A program made the position numbers and the translations under genes. Shown here in pieces: positions 23,019-34,499 of a stretch of 64,000 nucleotides of DNA. The stretch spans positions 1,488,001 to 1,552,000 of the forward strand of contig BCKC01000009.1 in the NCBI GenBank assembly GCA_001600455.1, given 5' to 3'. The notes beneath the pieces were generated by a model, which worked only from the letters and a program-made list of their open reading frames with translations, made no database searches and was not told where the DNA came from. Numbering within the stretch: position 1 is the stretch's first letter; each line of letters starts with the position of its first letter. The stretch comes from Endocalyx cinctus. Its lineage: Eukaryota > Ascomycota > Sordariomycetes > Amphisphaeriales > Apiosporaceae.

Positions 23019-25400
23019 ATGTCCCCATCGACGAAACCGGTCGACATCCCGGCCTTCGCCAGCACTCAGCTGGCCCTCCTAGATGTCGAACTTCAGAGCG
23101 AGATCCAGGAGACCAGCGCGCTCGTGTCGGGCACGAGCCCCACGTCGCTGCAGCGGGCGGGGCTCGCGGTCGTCAACCTGGTCGTATCCGCGCAGCGGAC
23201 CGGGCTCGGGGGAAGGACGGTGCTGGAGCTGAGCGCCGACAGCGCGACGTCTTCGAGCGATAGCGGGGAGCTTCCGGAGCACGGGATTCGCACGGGCGAT
23301 ATCGTCCTCGTCTCGGAGCAGCCGTCTGGAAGCGCGAAGAAGCGGGAAATCAAGGACCTCGAGAAGAAGGGAGCGAAAGGCGTCGTCACGAAGGTTCGGA
23401 GGGACGCCGTAGCCGTCGCGGTCGACGAGGATAAGGAGGACGCCGCTTCGCTGTCGGGCGGCCGCGTCTGGATCGTCAAGCTCGCCGACGACGTCACCTA
23501 CCGTCGCATGAACCAGACCATGGAGAAGCTCCAGAAGATGACCGAGTCGGAGCACTCTATTTTCATGCGCGTCGTCTTCGGCTTGTCGAGCCCTTCGCCC
23601 GTGCCTAGGGACTTGAGCTCAGACCCGGTGCTTGGCAAGATAGAATGGATAGACCCGACGTTGAATGACTCCCAGAAAGATGCGATTCGCTTTGCCCTCG
23701 CCTCGAGAGAGATAGCTCTGATTCACGGCCCACCTGGAGTATGTGTAATAATATATTCTCATTAAACTTAATCAAGCTAACGTGCAAGATAGACTGGGAA
23801 AACGCACACTCTAATCGAGTTAATATTACAAATGGTCAAAAGCGGTCTTCGCATACTAGTCTGCGGCCCGTCCAATATCTCAGTGGACAACATCGTCGAG
23901 CGACTAGCTCCTCACAAGGTCCCCATCCTTCGGTTAGGCCATCCGGCCCGACTGCTCCCCTCTGTGATAGACCACTCCCTCGACGTTTTGACGCAGACCT
24001 CGGAAGCCGGGCTGATCGTGAAGGACGTGCGGTCGGAGATGGACGCGAAGCAGGCGTCGATCAAGAAGACGCGGAGCGGGAAGGAGCGAAAAGCGATCTA
24101 CGCGGACCTCAAGGAGCTGCGGAAGGAGTACCGGACGCGGGAGCGGCGGTGCGTCGACGCGCTCGTGGGCGGCAGCAAGGTCGTCCTGGCGACGCTGCAC
24201 GGGGCCGGCGGGTTCCAGCTCCGGAACGAGCAGTTCGACGTCGTCGTCGTCGACGAGGCGAGCCAGGCCATGGAGGCCCAGTGCTGGGTGCCCCTCCTGG
24301 CGGCCAAGAAGGCCGTCTGCGCCGGCGATCACCTGCAGCTCCCGCCTACGGTGAAGTCGACCAATTCCAAGATCAAACCAAAAGTGAAAGAAGGTGAACA
24401 AGGACAACAGCAGCAGGCTCTGATTAAAGGTATGTCGTTGGAGAAGACGCTGTTCGATAGGCTGCTGTCGCTGCACGGACCGTCGATCAAGCGCATGCTC
24501 ACGACCCAGTACCGGATGCACGAGAAGATCATGCGGTTCCCCTCGGACGAGCTGTACGAGTCCAAGCTCGTGGCGGCGGACGGGGTGAAGGAGCGGCTCC
24601 TCAAGGATCTGCCCTACGAAGTCCAGGAGACGGAGGATACTACGGAACCGGTCATCTTCATCGATACTCAGGGAGGAGACTACCCGGAGAAAAACGAGGA
24701 GGAAGAGGACAACGCCGGTAAGGCGGGGAAGAAAGGTAGCTTACGATCCCTGTTTGGCGAGAGTAAGAGTAACGAGATGGAAGCTGCCTTGGTTCGACAG
24801 CACGTGAGGAAATTAGTTGGCGCGGGCGTGAGGCCGGAGGATATCGCCGTGGTTACGCCTTATAACGCCCAAGTGCGTTTTTATCTCTCTTCTTCTTTTC
24901 CTCTCTCTATACCCAACCACCCCCGTACTATAATCGTGGGTTTCGCATTGATTCTAACTTTTACGATTCTACAACTACAGCTTGGGCTACTAGCTCCCCT
25001 TAAAGAAACATATCCGGGTATCGAGCTAGGCTCGGTCGACGGGTTTCAAGGCCGCGAGAAAGAAGCGGTCATCGTGAGTCTGGTCAGAAGCAACTCGGAA
25101 GGCGAAGTGGGATTTTTGAGTGAGAAACGACGCTTAAATGGTTCGTCCCTTTTTATTTCTTGGAAATCCACCTCCCTTAATATTTATGCGAATGAAGAGA
25201 CCGCAAGAAATACAGAGTTTAGTTTGCTAATAGAATACTTGACAAAAAAATTATAGTGGCTATGACCAGACCTAAACGTTCTTTGGTTGTGGTGGGCGAT
25301 TCAGAAACTGTTCGTCGGTATGTTCTTCCTTCCTTTTTTTTTTTTTTTTTTCGTTTCATTTTAATTCTCATCAAATTATGCGTACCGTATCTTCCCTCTG

Positions 25401-25463
<63 letters not shown>

Positions 25464-25699
25464 TTTCCCACTTCTCTCCTTCTTAATTTTTTTTTGTTTT
25501 GTTTTTCCATTTGCCTCCTCGAAACATTTTTTATTTTATTTAAAATTGGTCACAAACGAAAAACCGAAAACTTGATTCTAACCTTGTATATGCAACGTTG
25601 GGTTGGTTTAGAGGAGGCAAATTTCTCGAACACTGGATGGATTGGCTCGAAAACAACGCTGATCTACGGTACGTTGATATCACTTCTGTAGAAGAGTAA
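23019..25699 (+). CDS. HCS1: UPF1-like superfamily 1 DNA helicase, Hcs1/SMUBP2 type (702 aa)
   Basis: Five exons: 23019-23738, 23793-24872, 24981-25140, 25257-25317 and 25612-25699. The ATG at 23019 (context CCAAAATGTC) is the first in frame. All superfamily 1 motifs are present in order. Walker A is GPPGTGKT (237-244), split by intron 1 after GPPG. Walker B is VVVVDEASQAM with D394-E395. AGDHLQLPPTV is motif III, and TTQYRMHEKIMRFPS, DGFQGREKEAVIVSLVRSN and RRLNVAMTRPKRSLVVVGD cover IV to VI. The N-terminal half carries the 1B-type domain of this family. Length and motif spelling fit yeast DNA helicase A (Hcs1) and human IGHMBP2, ATP-dependent 5'-3' helicases. The C-terminus stops soon after motif VI (GGKFLEHWMDWLENNADLRY), so the R3H and zinc-finger tail of IGHMBP2 is absent, as in yeast Hcs1. 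Intron 4 (294 nt) is unusually long and holds a large CT repeat. Confidence 0.95.
25403..25460. repeat. CT microsatellite, 29 units, inside helicase intron 4
   Basis: A pure CT dinucleotide run inside the last intron of the helicase gene. A T-run (about 25334-25351) lies just upstream. Both are pyrimidine tracts more than 150 nt before the true acceptor at 25611 and could compete for splicing factors. Confidence 0.93.
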
Positions 25700-27396
25700 A
25701 AAAGATCAAACTAAAACAAAACAAATGGTATCTATCATATGCTTTGAAATCGGGATTCCTTTGAACATGCAGACATGTTTCATTTTTTACTGTGTGCCAC
25801 CAACTGTAATAGTGAACGGACTTAATGCCTAGCATTAAATATGTCATGATGGAGCCGATCGTAGATATTTTTTTCCCACTTGGTTGGGTTTTGTTTCTTC
25901 ATTTGCCACGAGATCGGTTGGCCGGCAAGGTTCAAGGGTGGACCATGTTACTACATTGAGGTATGCTATTTTGTAGGGCAGGGCCTTTTGAGAACGAGGC
26001 CTACCGGGAAAAAAAAAGGGTAGCGTAGCAAAACTTCTCTCGGCTTCAAATTGATCACATCTCTTTGTCTCTCTCTCTCTCTCTCTCTGTCTCTTAACAG
26101 GGGTTGACGGAAAATCAGACGATGACGACTTCTTGTACGTTTCAGGTCGGTCCTTTCAGGGTAGCGGAAAAACCCCGGTATCTGATAATTGATAATTGGT
26201 AGCGAAGGAGAGACAGCCAATTGATTTCGAGGATCGATAAAAAGCTGGAAAAAGGCCTTGGGGGAAGAAGAAAAAGGGATGTGGGGGCCAAGATGTTGGT
26301 TTACGTTGGCTCTTGACCAGTCACTGGTTATTAACGAATTGGGTGCTGAGAAAGCACCGGATAACAAAGTATATTAGTCTTACATGTATATGTAAAGAGA
26401 GTTATTTTTATAAAGTGTAAATGAGTAATGAGAGACAGAGTGAGGCAGACAGAGAGAAGAGAGAGTCGTGCGACTATAAGATTGGCTTATCTGCACGACG
26501 AGAGCACAGGACCGGGCATATCCCGTACAGCAGATAGATGGATATAGCATGGATATATCCCAATTCTACTGGATGACAACTAACTTACTATCCCGTTGCT
26601 TTCTTTTGGACCCTACACACCACGCATGCGCGCATGCAGGTATGCAAGCAACAGGAATGATTCATTCGCCTTCGCTTTGGAAAAAGGAATAAGACATAAA
26701 TGCATGACCACGCCGACGGATACTTTGTAGCCACGTAGTTGTACGCTATGAAATGCAAATATGGTCACTCGAACCAATACACTACGGTTCTCATACTCTA
26801 CGCGTCCCACCATTTGCGTCCCTGAATATCATTTTTGTTTTACATGCGTGTTGTGTGCGTGATCGAAGGATGTTCTATAGTTATACATAGTAGGTAGTAC
26901 TATGTATACTATGTATCCATATCTAGTATAGATAGTATTGGAAAAACGAGATGCTCTTTTGTCATTGGGAATATTTCTCCGGAAGCAACTTTTGGTTGAC
27001 GGGTGATCTTAAAAAGGGGAATCCTAGTCTTTAGGATTGTCATAATTGATAATTTATTATCGTTATAATTACGGAGTATGTACGATAGCGTTAGTGTCGT
27101 TACGTTGGTTGGTTGTTTGTTTACTCTGTACATATACTATTTTATTTACACTATTCTATTTGTTTGTTTTGCGTAATTGTTGCGAAGCGAGAAGAGAGAA
27201 TCTCCTTATCTGCGTCTCGACGACGACGATGTTCTTTTCTCCGTCGCGGTTCGATAGATTACACAAGTTTTATATACAAATTATTTGGATAAATCCTATT
27301 TCTCTATTTCTGTTCTACACTACATTCCAATCACAGTACTGTGTAAATACCATAAGCCACTAATATGGCTTTCGGATGATGCCGTACAAGCGAGCG

Positions 27397-27435
27397 TTAG
27401 GGATTAGGGATTAGGGATTAGTGATTAGTGATTAG
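27397..27435. repeat. Telomere-like heptamer repeat (TTAGGGA)3(TTAGTGA)2TTAG
   Basis: Three perfect TTAGGGA units are followed by two TTAGTGA units and a partial one. The hexamer TTAGGG is the usual filamentous-ascomycete telomere unit, but here each unit carries an extra A, so it is telomere-like rather than a canonical interstitial telomere. Confidence 0.8.
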
Positions 27436-29549
27436 CATCCTCCATGCTTGTACAATTTCTCTTTTCTCGGGATAGAAAAGCAAGAATAAACAAAGATAGG
27501 CTGCTGGTAGTGGGATATGCCACGAGGGCCACCGTTATGCGTAGTTTACTTTATTTATTCTTTATTTATTTATAGTAGCGTATATACAAGTACAGATAGT
27601 ATACATCATACATACTGCGGTGTATATTCTTTGGAAGAGAAAAGAAAAAAAAGCAAAGTAAAATTGGTCAAATACTTCTTACACTAAAGTAAGAAATAGA
27701 TAGACCACGAAGAGGTTAACACTTTTGGAAACAAATAACAGAAAGCCTACATATAGCCTCGGAGCCTTTTACTACAAGAAGCAAGCCCTTTTATTATCTC
27801 CTTCTCTATCTACTCTGTACGCGGTGTAGGTAGGTCGGTCATTCTTATTCTCTCTCTCCCTCTCTCTTTTTACGCGACGGTATGGATTCCTCTTCCTATT
27901 TTAACTAAGCTTAGCCTACCATCAAATACTACCTTGTCCCACACACCGCCTGAAGCCACCGCAGCTGCCGTGCATGTCTACACTACATACCTACATACAT
28001 AGTATATACCTACATATACACCTACATAGTACATGAAATATCCCGTATCATGAAGATAAATGGATGGAGAGACGATGATATCTACCTAGGTATCTCTAGG
28101 GTTACCCATGGTGTAATAGTGTAGCACACCTCGCGCGCCGGATACTTCCTTGCGGCTCGGCTAACGTATCTAAGACAATTACACCATTTGACCATTCGGG
28201 TTAATGTTTAATGAATACGAATGTAACCGTATGTCTCTATTTCTTCATTATTATATACTATCTATGTAGTATAATATAAATTTCACGCTAAACAAAGGCA
28301 GGTAGGTAAGCAAGTACACGTAGGTAAAGTAGTTGAGGATATCTCGAAAGGATACTAATCTCTATGAAGTAAGTAAAGTACGTCGCGTAGATTCGAAGCC
28401 CATCGGAATTGTTTACTACTTACCATATACGTACGTACGTACTCGTTTAGGTAGTGTAGTGTACTGGTTAAATTAACAACCCAGCAGCCTAGCATCCTGG
28501 CGCAAGCTTACCCCGGTCGTACGTATACAAAGTATACTATGTAGTGTAAAGTACACTACACACCTCTTCCCCTTAAAGCCGCATGGTGGGTTTTGCTTCG
28601 AGAGCTTCGAAAGGATAACTAATACGAGCTCTTCATTCTATAATAATTGAACATTTTCATAACATATATGAGGGTCGAGTATGAACTTTCTAACAGAAAA
28701 TGTCTTGTAAGGTAATTCATCCGTTTAAATATCGAGTTTTTTTTTTTTTATTCTCTACGAAGGAGAAAGGACTTCGCCTCAGACGTCTTGAAAGCTGAAG
28801 CATGTTCGAAGCTCTTTTCTCCTCAGCCAGACACCATATTAGAACACACAGACCCTCCGTAGCTGCAGGTTCAAACAAGGCTCTGAACCCCAATTCGGCC
28901 AATATCCATTCTCCTGGTCATCCATCCTTTCTTTCTCCGCGCATCCCATCTCAAACCCCGGTTCGTCTCTTCCCTGGTAACTTTGAGGTAAGGATCCACC
29001 GTGAAAGGGGCAGAGGGGGTGCCAATATATCTCGGTATCCCAATCATCATATCACGCGCTACACTATAACCGGATAACCTCCTCTGATCTTTTTACGTAC
29101 TTTGTACTGTGTAAAATGTGGTGTACATTACATATGTACGTACTTGTATACAAAGTATGCGCAGATATTTATTATTCCAAAAGCTATCATCTCTCCGGGG
29201 CGCTTCGTCGTATGTTTCATCGATTAATGACCCATGTCTAGTTCGGTCACGTAATGGAGCTCAAGCCTTGTTTCCCTTGCATGCGGAACTGCGGGTTTGC
29301 TGTCGCCGCTCATCAAAGAGGGTCGCGTCCCTAAAAGTGAAGTTGATTTACGTGCCGTACAATTACTGGTGTTGGCGGCTTTCTCACTTTTCTTTTTCCC
29401 CTTTCCAATATATCCCCATGACAATATCATATCAGCAATACTAATCCTCTCAAAACCGATTTTGACGTTCTTGGTCTTATATACCACCTCACATATACCT
29501 CTCTATACACACATAATATACGTAACGCGCTTGCTGTTTTAGAGCTCTA

Positions 29550-29574
29550 TTTTTTTTTTTTTTTTTTTTTTTTT
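29550..29574. repeat. 25-nt T homopolymer
   Basis: An uninterrupted T run in the intergenic stretch upstream of the coiled-coil gene. No adjoining element is recognised. Confidence 0.88.
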
Positions 29575-30093
29575 GGTCTTTCCTCTCTCTCGTCTGCCCT
29601 GCACATTCTTTCGCCACCGTCACTGAGTGACCGTTCAAGCCGGCCTCTTTCCGAGCCCTCTGATTCGCGTGATCTCCCACAAATCGCCAACGTCCCATTG
29701 AAACTGCTGCATTGATCGACTATGCCGGGTGCAACCGAATGATCAGTGTGGTCCAGTATATCTCGCCTTGCCTCTTTTTCCAAGTAAGAAGAGAGAGGTC
29801 GTTATCGGACTTGATACTGTACAGTACAGGAGACACCCGTCGGAAAGGTTGAGCGAGAGAAAGGCAAACCAATTAAAAAAAAATAACCCCTTCTTTTAGA
29901 CAAACCAATTTTACGATAATGGATCGTTTCACAACTTTGATATCATTGTCATTAATCTAATAACTTTCTCACTCTCGTTATTATCACCCATTTTTTTCTT
30001 TTTTGTTTCCATAATTTATTTTCTAAACCGCAGAGCGATCTCTATATACGAATAGATATATGAGAAATATATAATCAGTGTCTGAGACACACG

Positions 30094-32718
30094 ATGGGCC
30101 TCTTTAAATCCAGCTCTGCTGGCGGTGGCCGAAACCGGCCCGGTCAACCCAGCCCGCCCAACATCCGCGGCAAGATTAGCGGCCCTCTTCCGATGCCCGA
30201 GGAGGACGAGGAGTTTCCAATTCGAAATCCGGGCACCGGCATAGCTCAGGAAGGACATCCCACCACGCCAGTACCCCCGGCCGCAGACCCTACACCGGAA
30301 CCCGAGCGAGAGCAGGAGCAGGAAGAAGGGGAATCGCATGTTGTTTTCCCGTTGTCGCCTACCGAGGATCATCACGAGGAGATGGTGCACCCGCGGGACG
30401 AAGAGGGACGCCACGAGCACGAAGAAGAAGAAGAGGAGGGAATCGACGAAGAGCAGAGAACGGCTTCGATGACGGCTCGCTCTATCCCCAACAGTCATGC
30501 CGCTATTACGATCAATTCTAGTCCCCCGAGGAACCGGAGAAGCACTCCCCGCAACAGCAACTGGAGATATTCGACCGCCAGCGACGGTACGGCCGCCATG
30601 CACAGTCAGACCCAGTCCGATACTGCACCGCATCGGAAGAAATCCACCCTCAGGTCGACGTTGAGTAAAATTTTCGGCAGGAAGAAGAAAGATGTACGTC
30701 AAACTTCCATGTCGGGGGTTCGAATAGCAGAGGAAGGAGATGATCACCATAGAAGTGTAAGTTTTCCACGCTCACGTATTTTCCCTCTCTTCTCTGTTAT
30801 TTCGATTTCGTTGCCCTATGGAGATTATCCAATCTTCGTTATTTAGTCTCTATTCTTGATTCTAACTTGTGTTTCCTCTCAGAATCCTCCCCCGTTAGGT
30901 CGACCCTTATCCAAAGAAGCCGAGCCAAAACGATCAGCATCATTACCAATCACCGAGTTCGACCGAGCTCTGAGATCGCACTCAATCGGACCGGACGACT
31001 TCATAGCCATAACCAGCGTGCGTAACTCGATGCAGCCCGACGCAGCTGGACTACTACCGCCGAGGAGGGTGGTAACCACACCTCACCAACAAATAAACAC
31101 TAAAGTGAAGGATCTTGACGGCGAGCTAATCGGCCTCTCCCCGAGACCGGCTAGTACACACGGTCGTGACAGCACTCCGCTAGGTAGTTACCGCGACGAC
31201 AATCCCGAATCTATAGGACGCGCGCTCACCAGCTGCGACGTCATCACAAACCGGAGAAGGTCCAGGAGCTTGTCGCAGCTTCCCGACATCATTACCAGCG
31301 GCGACCCGGGCAATCACCATCAACTTCTTCGTCCTCATCAGCTTCAGATCCGAAAACGGAGCGACGAGATCCGGTTTTGGAGGGAGAGCTACGATCAGCA
31401 CGCCGGCGGCGGCATCGTCGTCGGTGGTGGTGGAAGCAGCCTCGGCGCCGGCGGGCAGCTGCTATCCCCGAACGCGTCGACGGAGAACAACGACGACGGC
31501 ATGACGATGGGGACCGTAGACCCGGATACCCCCGTGCTGGAATCGCCCACGGACGTGCGCGGCGGCCTCGACCCGCCGCACCACAAGACGCCGCCGCAAC
31601 CGTTCGACTTCGAGCCGCTGATGGGCGGCATGAAGATCACGCAGGCGGCGAGCCTCGAGGACCGGATCAGCAACTTGGAGCTTCGCAACCAAAAGGTCGA
31701 AAAGCTCATCTCGCAGCTGTTCCAGGTCGTGCCCGGCGTGAGCGAGTACACGGGAGGTGATAATCGCCACAGTCAGACGACCCGGAACCCGATCTCGGGT
31801 CTCGCTCCCGCTACCGCCGCGGCGGCGGCATCCAGGGTACCGTCTTCGAACTACACGGCGAGTTCGACGGCCGCCGCTACCACTACCGCGGGGGCGGCGG
31901 CGGCGGCCGTACCGGCTTATTACCTGATGACGGACGAGGACTACGATCGGTACAGCAGCGCGGCGTCGAGGCACTCGAACGAGTCCTTCGGCGACGGCAA
32001 CACCTTTATCGGGTCGATCCCGCCGTCGACGTCGACGCGACCGGCGCCCGCCCCGACGAAGAGCCCGCGCCCGACGTCGACGGCGACGGTGCGCGTGGCG
32101 GCCAGCATGCCGACGCTGCTACCGCAGCGCCACAGCGGTAGTAGCAGTAACAACAACCTGACGGCGGACCACTACGCGACGCTGAAGGCGCAGCTGGACA
32201 CGGAAAGAGCGGCGCGTCTGTCGCTCGAGGCGCAGGTCACGCGTCTCAGCCACCAGGTCAATATCCTTCGCACGGCTCAGGAGCTGCACGGGGCCGGGGG
32301 CGGCGGCGGCGACGCGCCGTCGGCGGAGGAAGCCGTTTCCAACGTGTCGGCGTTCGACGAGGACGACTCGGAAGACGACGGGTTCTCGAGCTCGGCGGTG
32401 TTCAAGACGCCGCAGGAGGAGAGCTACGCCATCGGCGCTTTCGGGGAAGAGCTTCGAGACGATTACTACGATTACGCTTACGATTCGGAAGCGGAACAAG
32501 AAGGAAATAGAGACGAAGAAAAAAGAGGTGCGGGAGGAGAACGACGAGAAAGAAACGACGGCGACGACGGTAATAATACTAAAATTCGGAAGAAGGCCGC
32601 TAGGACGCTCTCCCTAAGTCAGCTGACGCTGGGAAAACCGGCGAAGAAAAATAAGAAGAACGAGGCGGCGGCTCAGAAACCCCATTACGAAGTTGGGGCT
32701 GATGGCGTCGGTTTATGA
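30094..32718 (+). CDS. Large low-complexity coiled-coil protein, uncharacterised (832 aa)
   Basis: Exons are 30094-30756 and 30883-32718; donor GTAAGT, acceptor CTCAG, phase 0. I do not recognise a known family. The N-terminus begins MGLFKSSSAGGGRN, where Gly2 is a possible but unverified myristoylation site. It is followed by acidic Glu-rich stretches (about 80-130) and basic Ser/Arg segments ending KIFGRKKKD near residue 200. Exon 2 holds further disordered Ser/Pro/Ala-rich sequence with Gly and Ala runs. Two heptad-like helices stand out: LEDRISNLELRNQKVEKL (from about 479) and LKAQLDTERAARLSLEAQ onward (about 655-690). An acidic block (DEDDSEDDG) and a Lys/Arg-rich tail (KPAKKNKKNEAAAQ) close the protein. 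The middle of exon 2 is strongly GC-rich, which produces long antisense frames that are not genes. A scaffold role is plausible only in general terms. Confidence 0.82.
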
Positions 32719-33740
32719 CTACATGGCCTGACGTCTTGAAAAGATTTTGTTGCTTTTTTTTTTTTTTCTCGCCTGCTTTTTATTGTCTTTCTAGCGAAAC
32801 GGGGTTTTTATCTATTTATACCTTTGGTTTGTTAAACCTAGTTTCACGTTTTTCTTTTCTTTTTTTCTCTGAATAATTTAGGGGAGACTTTATTATTTAT
32901 TATTATTATTATTTTTGTACTTTGGAAATGGAATTTGAGGGGGAACGAACGAATCTGTCCACGACTGCTTTTCTCCCCCCCTTTTTTTCATTTGAGAGCT
33001 TTCGGACCGACCTATCTCATTTCCATTGCACGAACCAATACAAAAGAGAGATAAACGTCAGGTTTTATTTATTCTTTTATACCCCTTCCTCCTTTTTACG
33101 TCGATGTAATTAAGCCTCGGATTGTGTGTACGATTATTTACGACCTTGATATATTATATCCAACCAACCTTTTTCTGTCCTTTCTGTAAAACTTACCTTT
33201 ATAGCCTTATTTATCTATCAAACATAGTTATATATCAAGATATTTTTACCTATTCCTTTTCTTTTCTTGGTTTGTCTCGACTCTCGAGAGATTTATTGAT
33301 CGCTGTGAGGTTCTTGAGCAAGTCAGCGAGCGAACAAGTGTACAATTAAGTTGTTTTGGGACTGCAATTCTTCTCTTAGGGGATGCTGTTATTATTTAAA
33401 TATAATAGGATAAATATTTTATGAGTTATTGATACACACCGTCTTGCCTGTACGCGTATGTTAACTCAGTATAACTTGTATCGTAATTGTGATTGATTTC
33501 GTTCGTAGTAACTGATCCAGTAGTGCATTTTAACTACACTATGTCTTCCAACGACTGCACACACGCCTTAGTAGATAAAAAGTATTCAAACTAATGTTGA
33601 CATATTTCTCATATACCTAGAATCCGTTTTTTTTTTTTTCCCTTTGTCACGACGTGAATAATTAACTCCTAAAAGCTGAGGTAAGAAGAGATGGATAGCC
33701 ATTCATAATTTTTAATAAGATCCTTGCTTTTTCAACGATG
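32719..33740. other. Intergenic region downstream of the coiled-coil gene
   Basis: An AT- and T-rich stretch holding the presumed 3'UTR of the upstream gene and the 5' flank of the tRNA. No gene is seen. Confidence 0.55.
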
Positions 33741-33866
33741 GCCCTGGTAGCTCAATTGGCTTAGAGCGTGGGACTTTTACGGTCCTGGAAAGAAAGAAAA
33801 AAATTCTTCAAACCAACCAGCAAGAAGATTATCCCAAGGTTGCGGGTTCGACCCCCGCCTGGGGCG
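33741..33866 (+). tRNA. tRNA-Lys(UUU) with a 51-nt intron
   Basis: A complete cloverleaf can be drawn. Acceptor arms GCCCTGG (33741-33747) and CTGGGGC (33859-33865) pair with two G-U pairs; the discriminator is G33866. The D-arm is GCTC/GAGC around AATTGGCTTA. Anticodon stem TGGGA (33769-33773) pairs with TCCCA (33832-33836). The T-arm is GCGGG/CCCGC around TTCGACC, with variable loop AGGTT. The loop reads C, T, then anticodon TTT at 33776-33778, then A37. The intron runs 33780-33830, immediately after position 37, which is the canonical eukaryotic site cut by the tRNA splicing endonuclease. It is purine-rich and longer than is usual for fungal tRNA introns. Internal promoter boxes are intact (TAGCTCAATTGG; GGTTCGACCC). 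A T-run 35 nt downstream can end Pol III transcription. Confidence 0.93.
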
Positions 33867-33900
33867 TTGTAAAATAGATATGTTAAGGCATGTCTTCCTC

Positions 33901-33923
33901 TTTTTTTTTTTTTTTTTTTTTTT
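33901..33923 (+). terminator. Pol III terminator (T23) for tRNA-Lys
   Basis: This is the first run of four or more T after the tRNA, 35 nt past its 3' end. It is much longer than Pol III needs, so it may also be a simple homopolymer expansion. Confidence 0.6.
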
Positions 33924-34499
33924 GTAATCAAGTAGAAAGGATTCTTTTTTGTCACAAGTTTGTATTGGAACCGAAGTTCAAATAATATTCAAGACAAAGG
34001 AATAGCCATAGTATTATGTCCATTAGTTTTGTTCCAGTTCCACGTGAGCTTAAAAATAACAAGCCCCGGAGGGTGGAAGACTCGAGGGGACATTCACATG
34101 AAGGCAACGCAGGAATATTCTCTGTAATTTACGATGCGTAAGAAGAATACGATGATTTATGTGTTCTGGCGAAAACTTCAAATTAACAAGAACGGGAAAG
34201 AAAATCCACGGAATCGCCTAAAGGGCATAGGATATTCCAATGTTGATATAATCCGCCCCGTGACACATTTAAAAAAAGAGAAAACATCATCAAGTCTCCA
34301 AACCGGTGACTTTATCTGTTGTCTACCATCCATTCTTTCGTCCGTTTCATTCATCACTCGTACTATCATCTTCTCACATGAAAACGCTCGCTCGAGCCTT
34401 TTTAGCCCTTACAAGAAAAAACAAAACACTGTAGGAAAAGAAAAAGTCTACGAGAAAAATTTGGACCAGCAACAAGAACAACACCATTAAGTGTTTGTT
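33924..34499. other. Intergenic spacer between tRNA-Lys and the condensin gene 3' end
   Basis: No coding signal or repeat is recognised; it presumably contains the condensin gene's 3'UTR. Confidence 0.5.

Larger units (their letters stand above)
25700..30093. other. 4.4-kb stretch without a supportable gene
   Basis: Only short, non-overlapping open frames without motifs or splice support. It contains a CT tract (26068-26088), a TTAGGGA heptamer repeat (27397-27435), many GTAC/TATAC words, a CGTACGTACGTAC tract near 28429-28443, and a 25-T run (29550-29574). It is bordered by the helicase 3' end and the start of the coiled-coil gene. Confidence 0.55.

Noticed and set aside
30016..30750. 244-codon minus-strand frame opposite the coiled-coil gene
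   Set aside because: It is the antisense shadow of the GC-rich, acidic first exon and has no independent signal.
31395..31974. Overlapping minus-strand frames of 118 and 170 codons
   Set aside because: Arg-rich antisense translations of a GC-rich coding exon.
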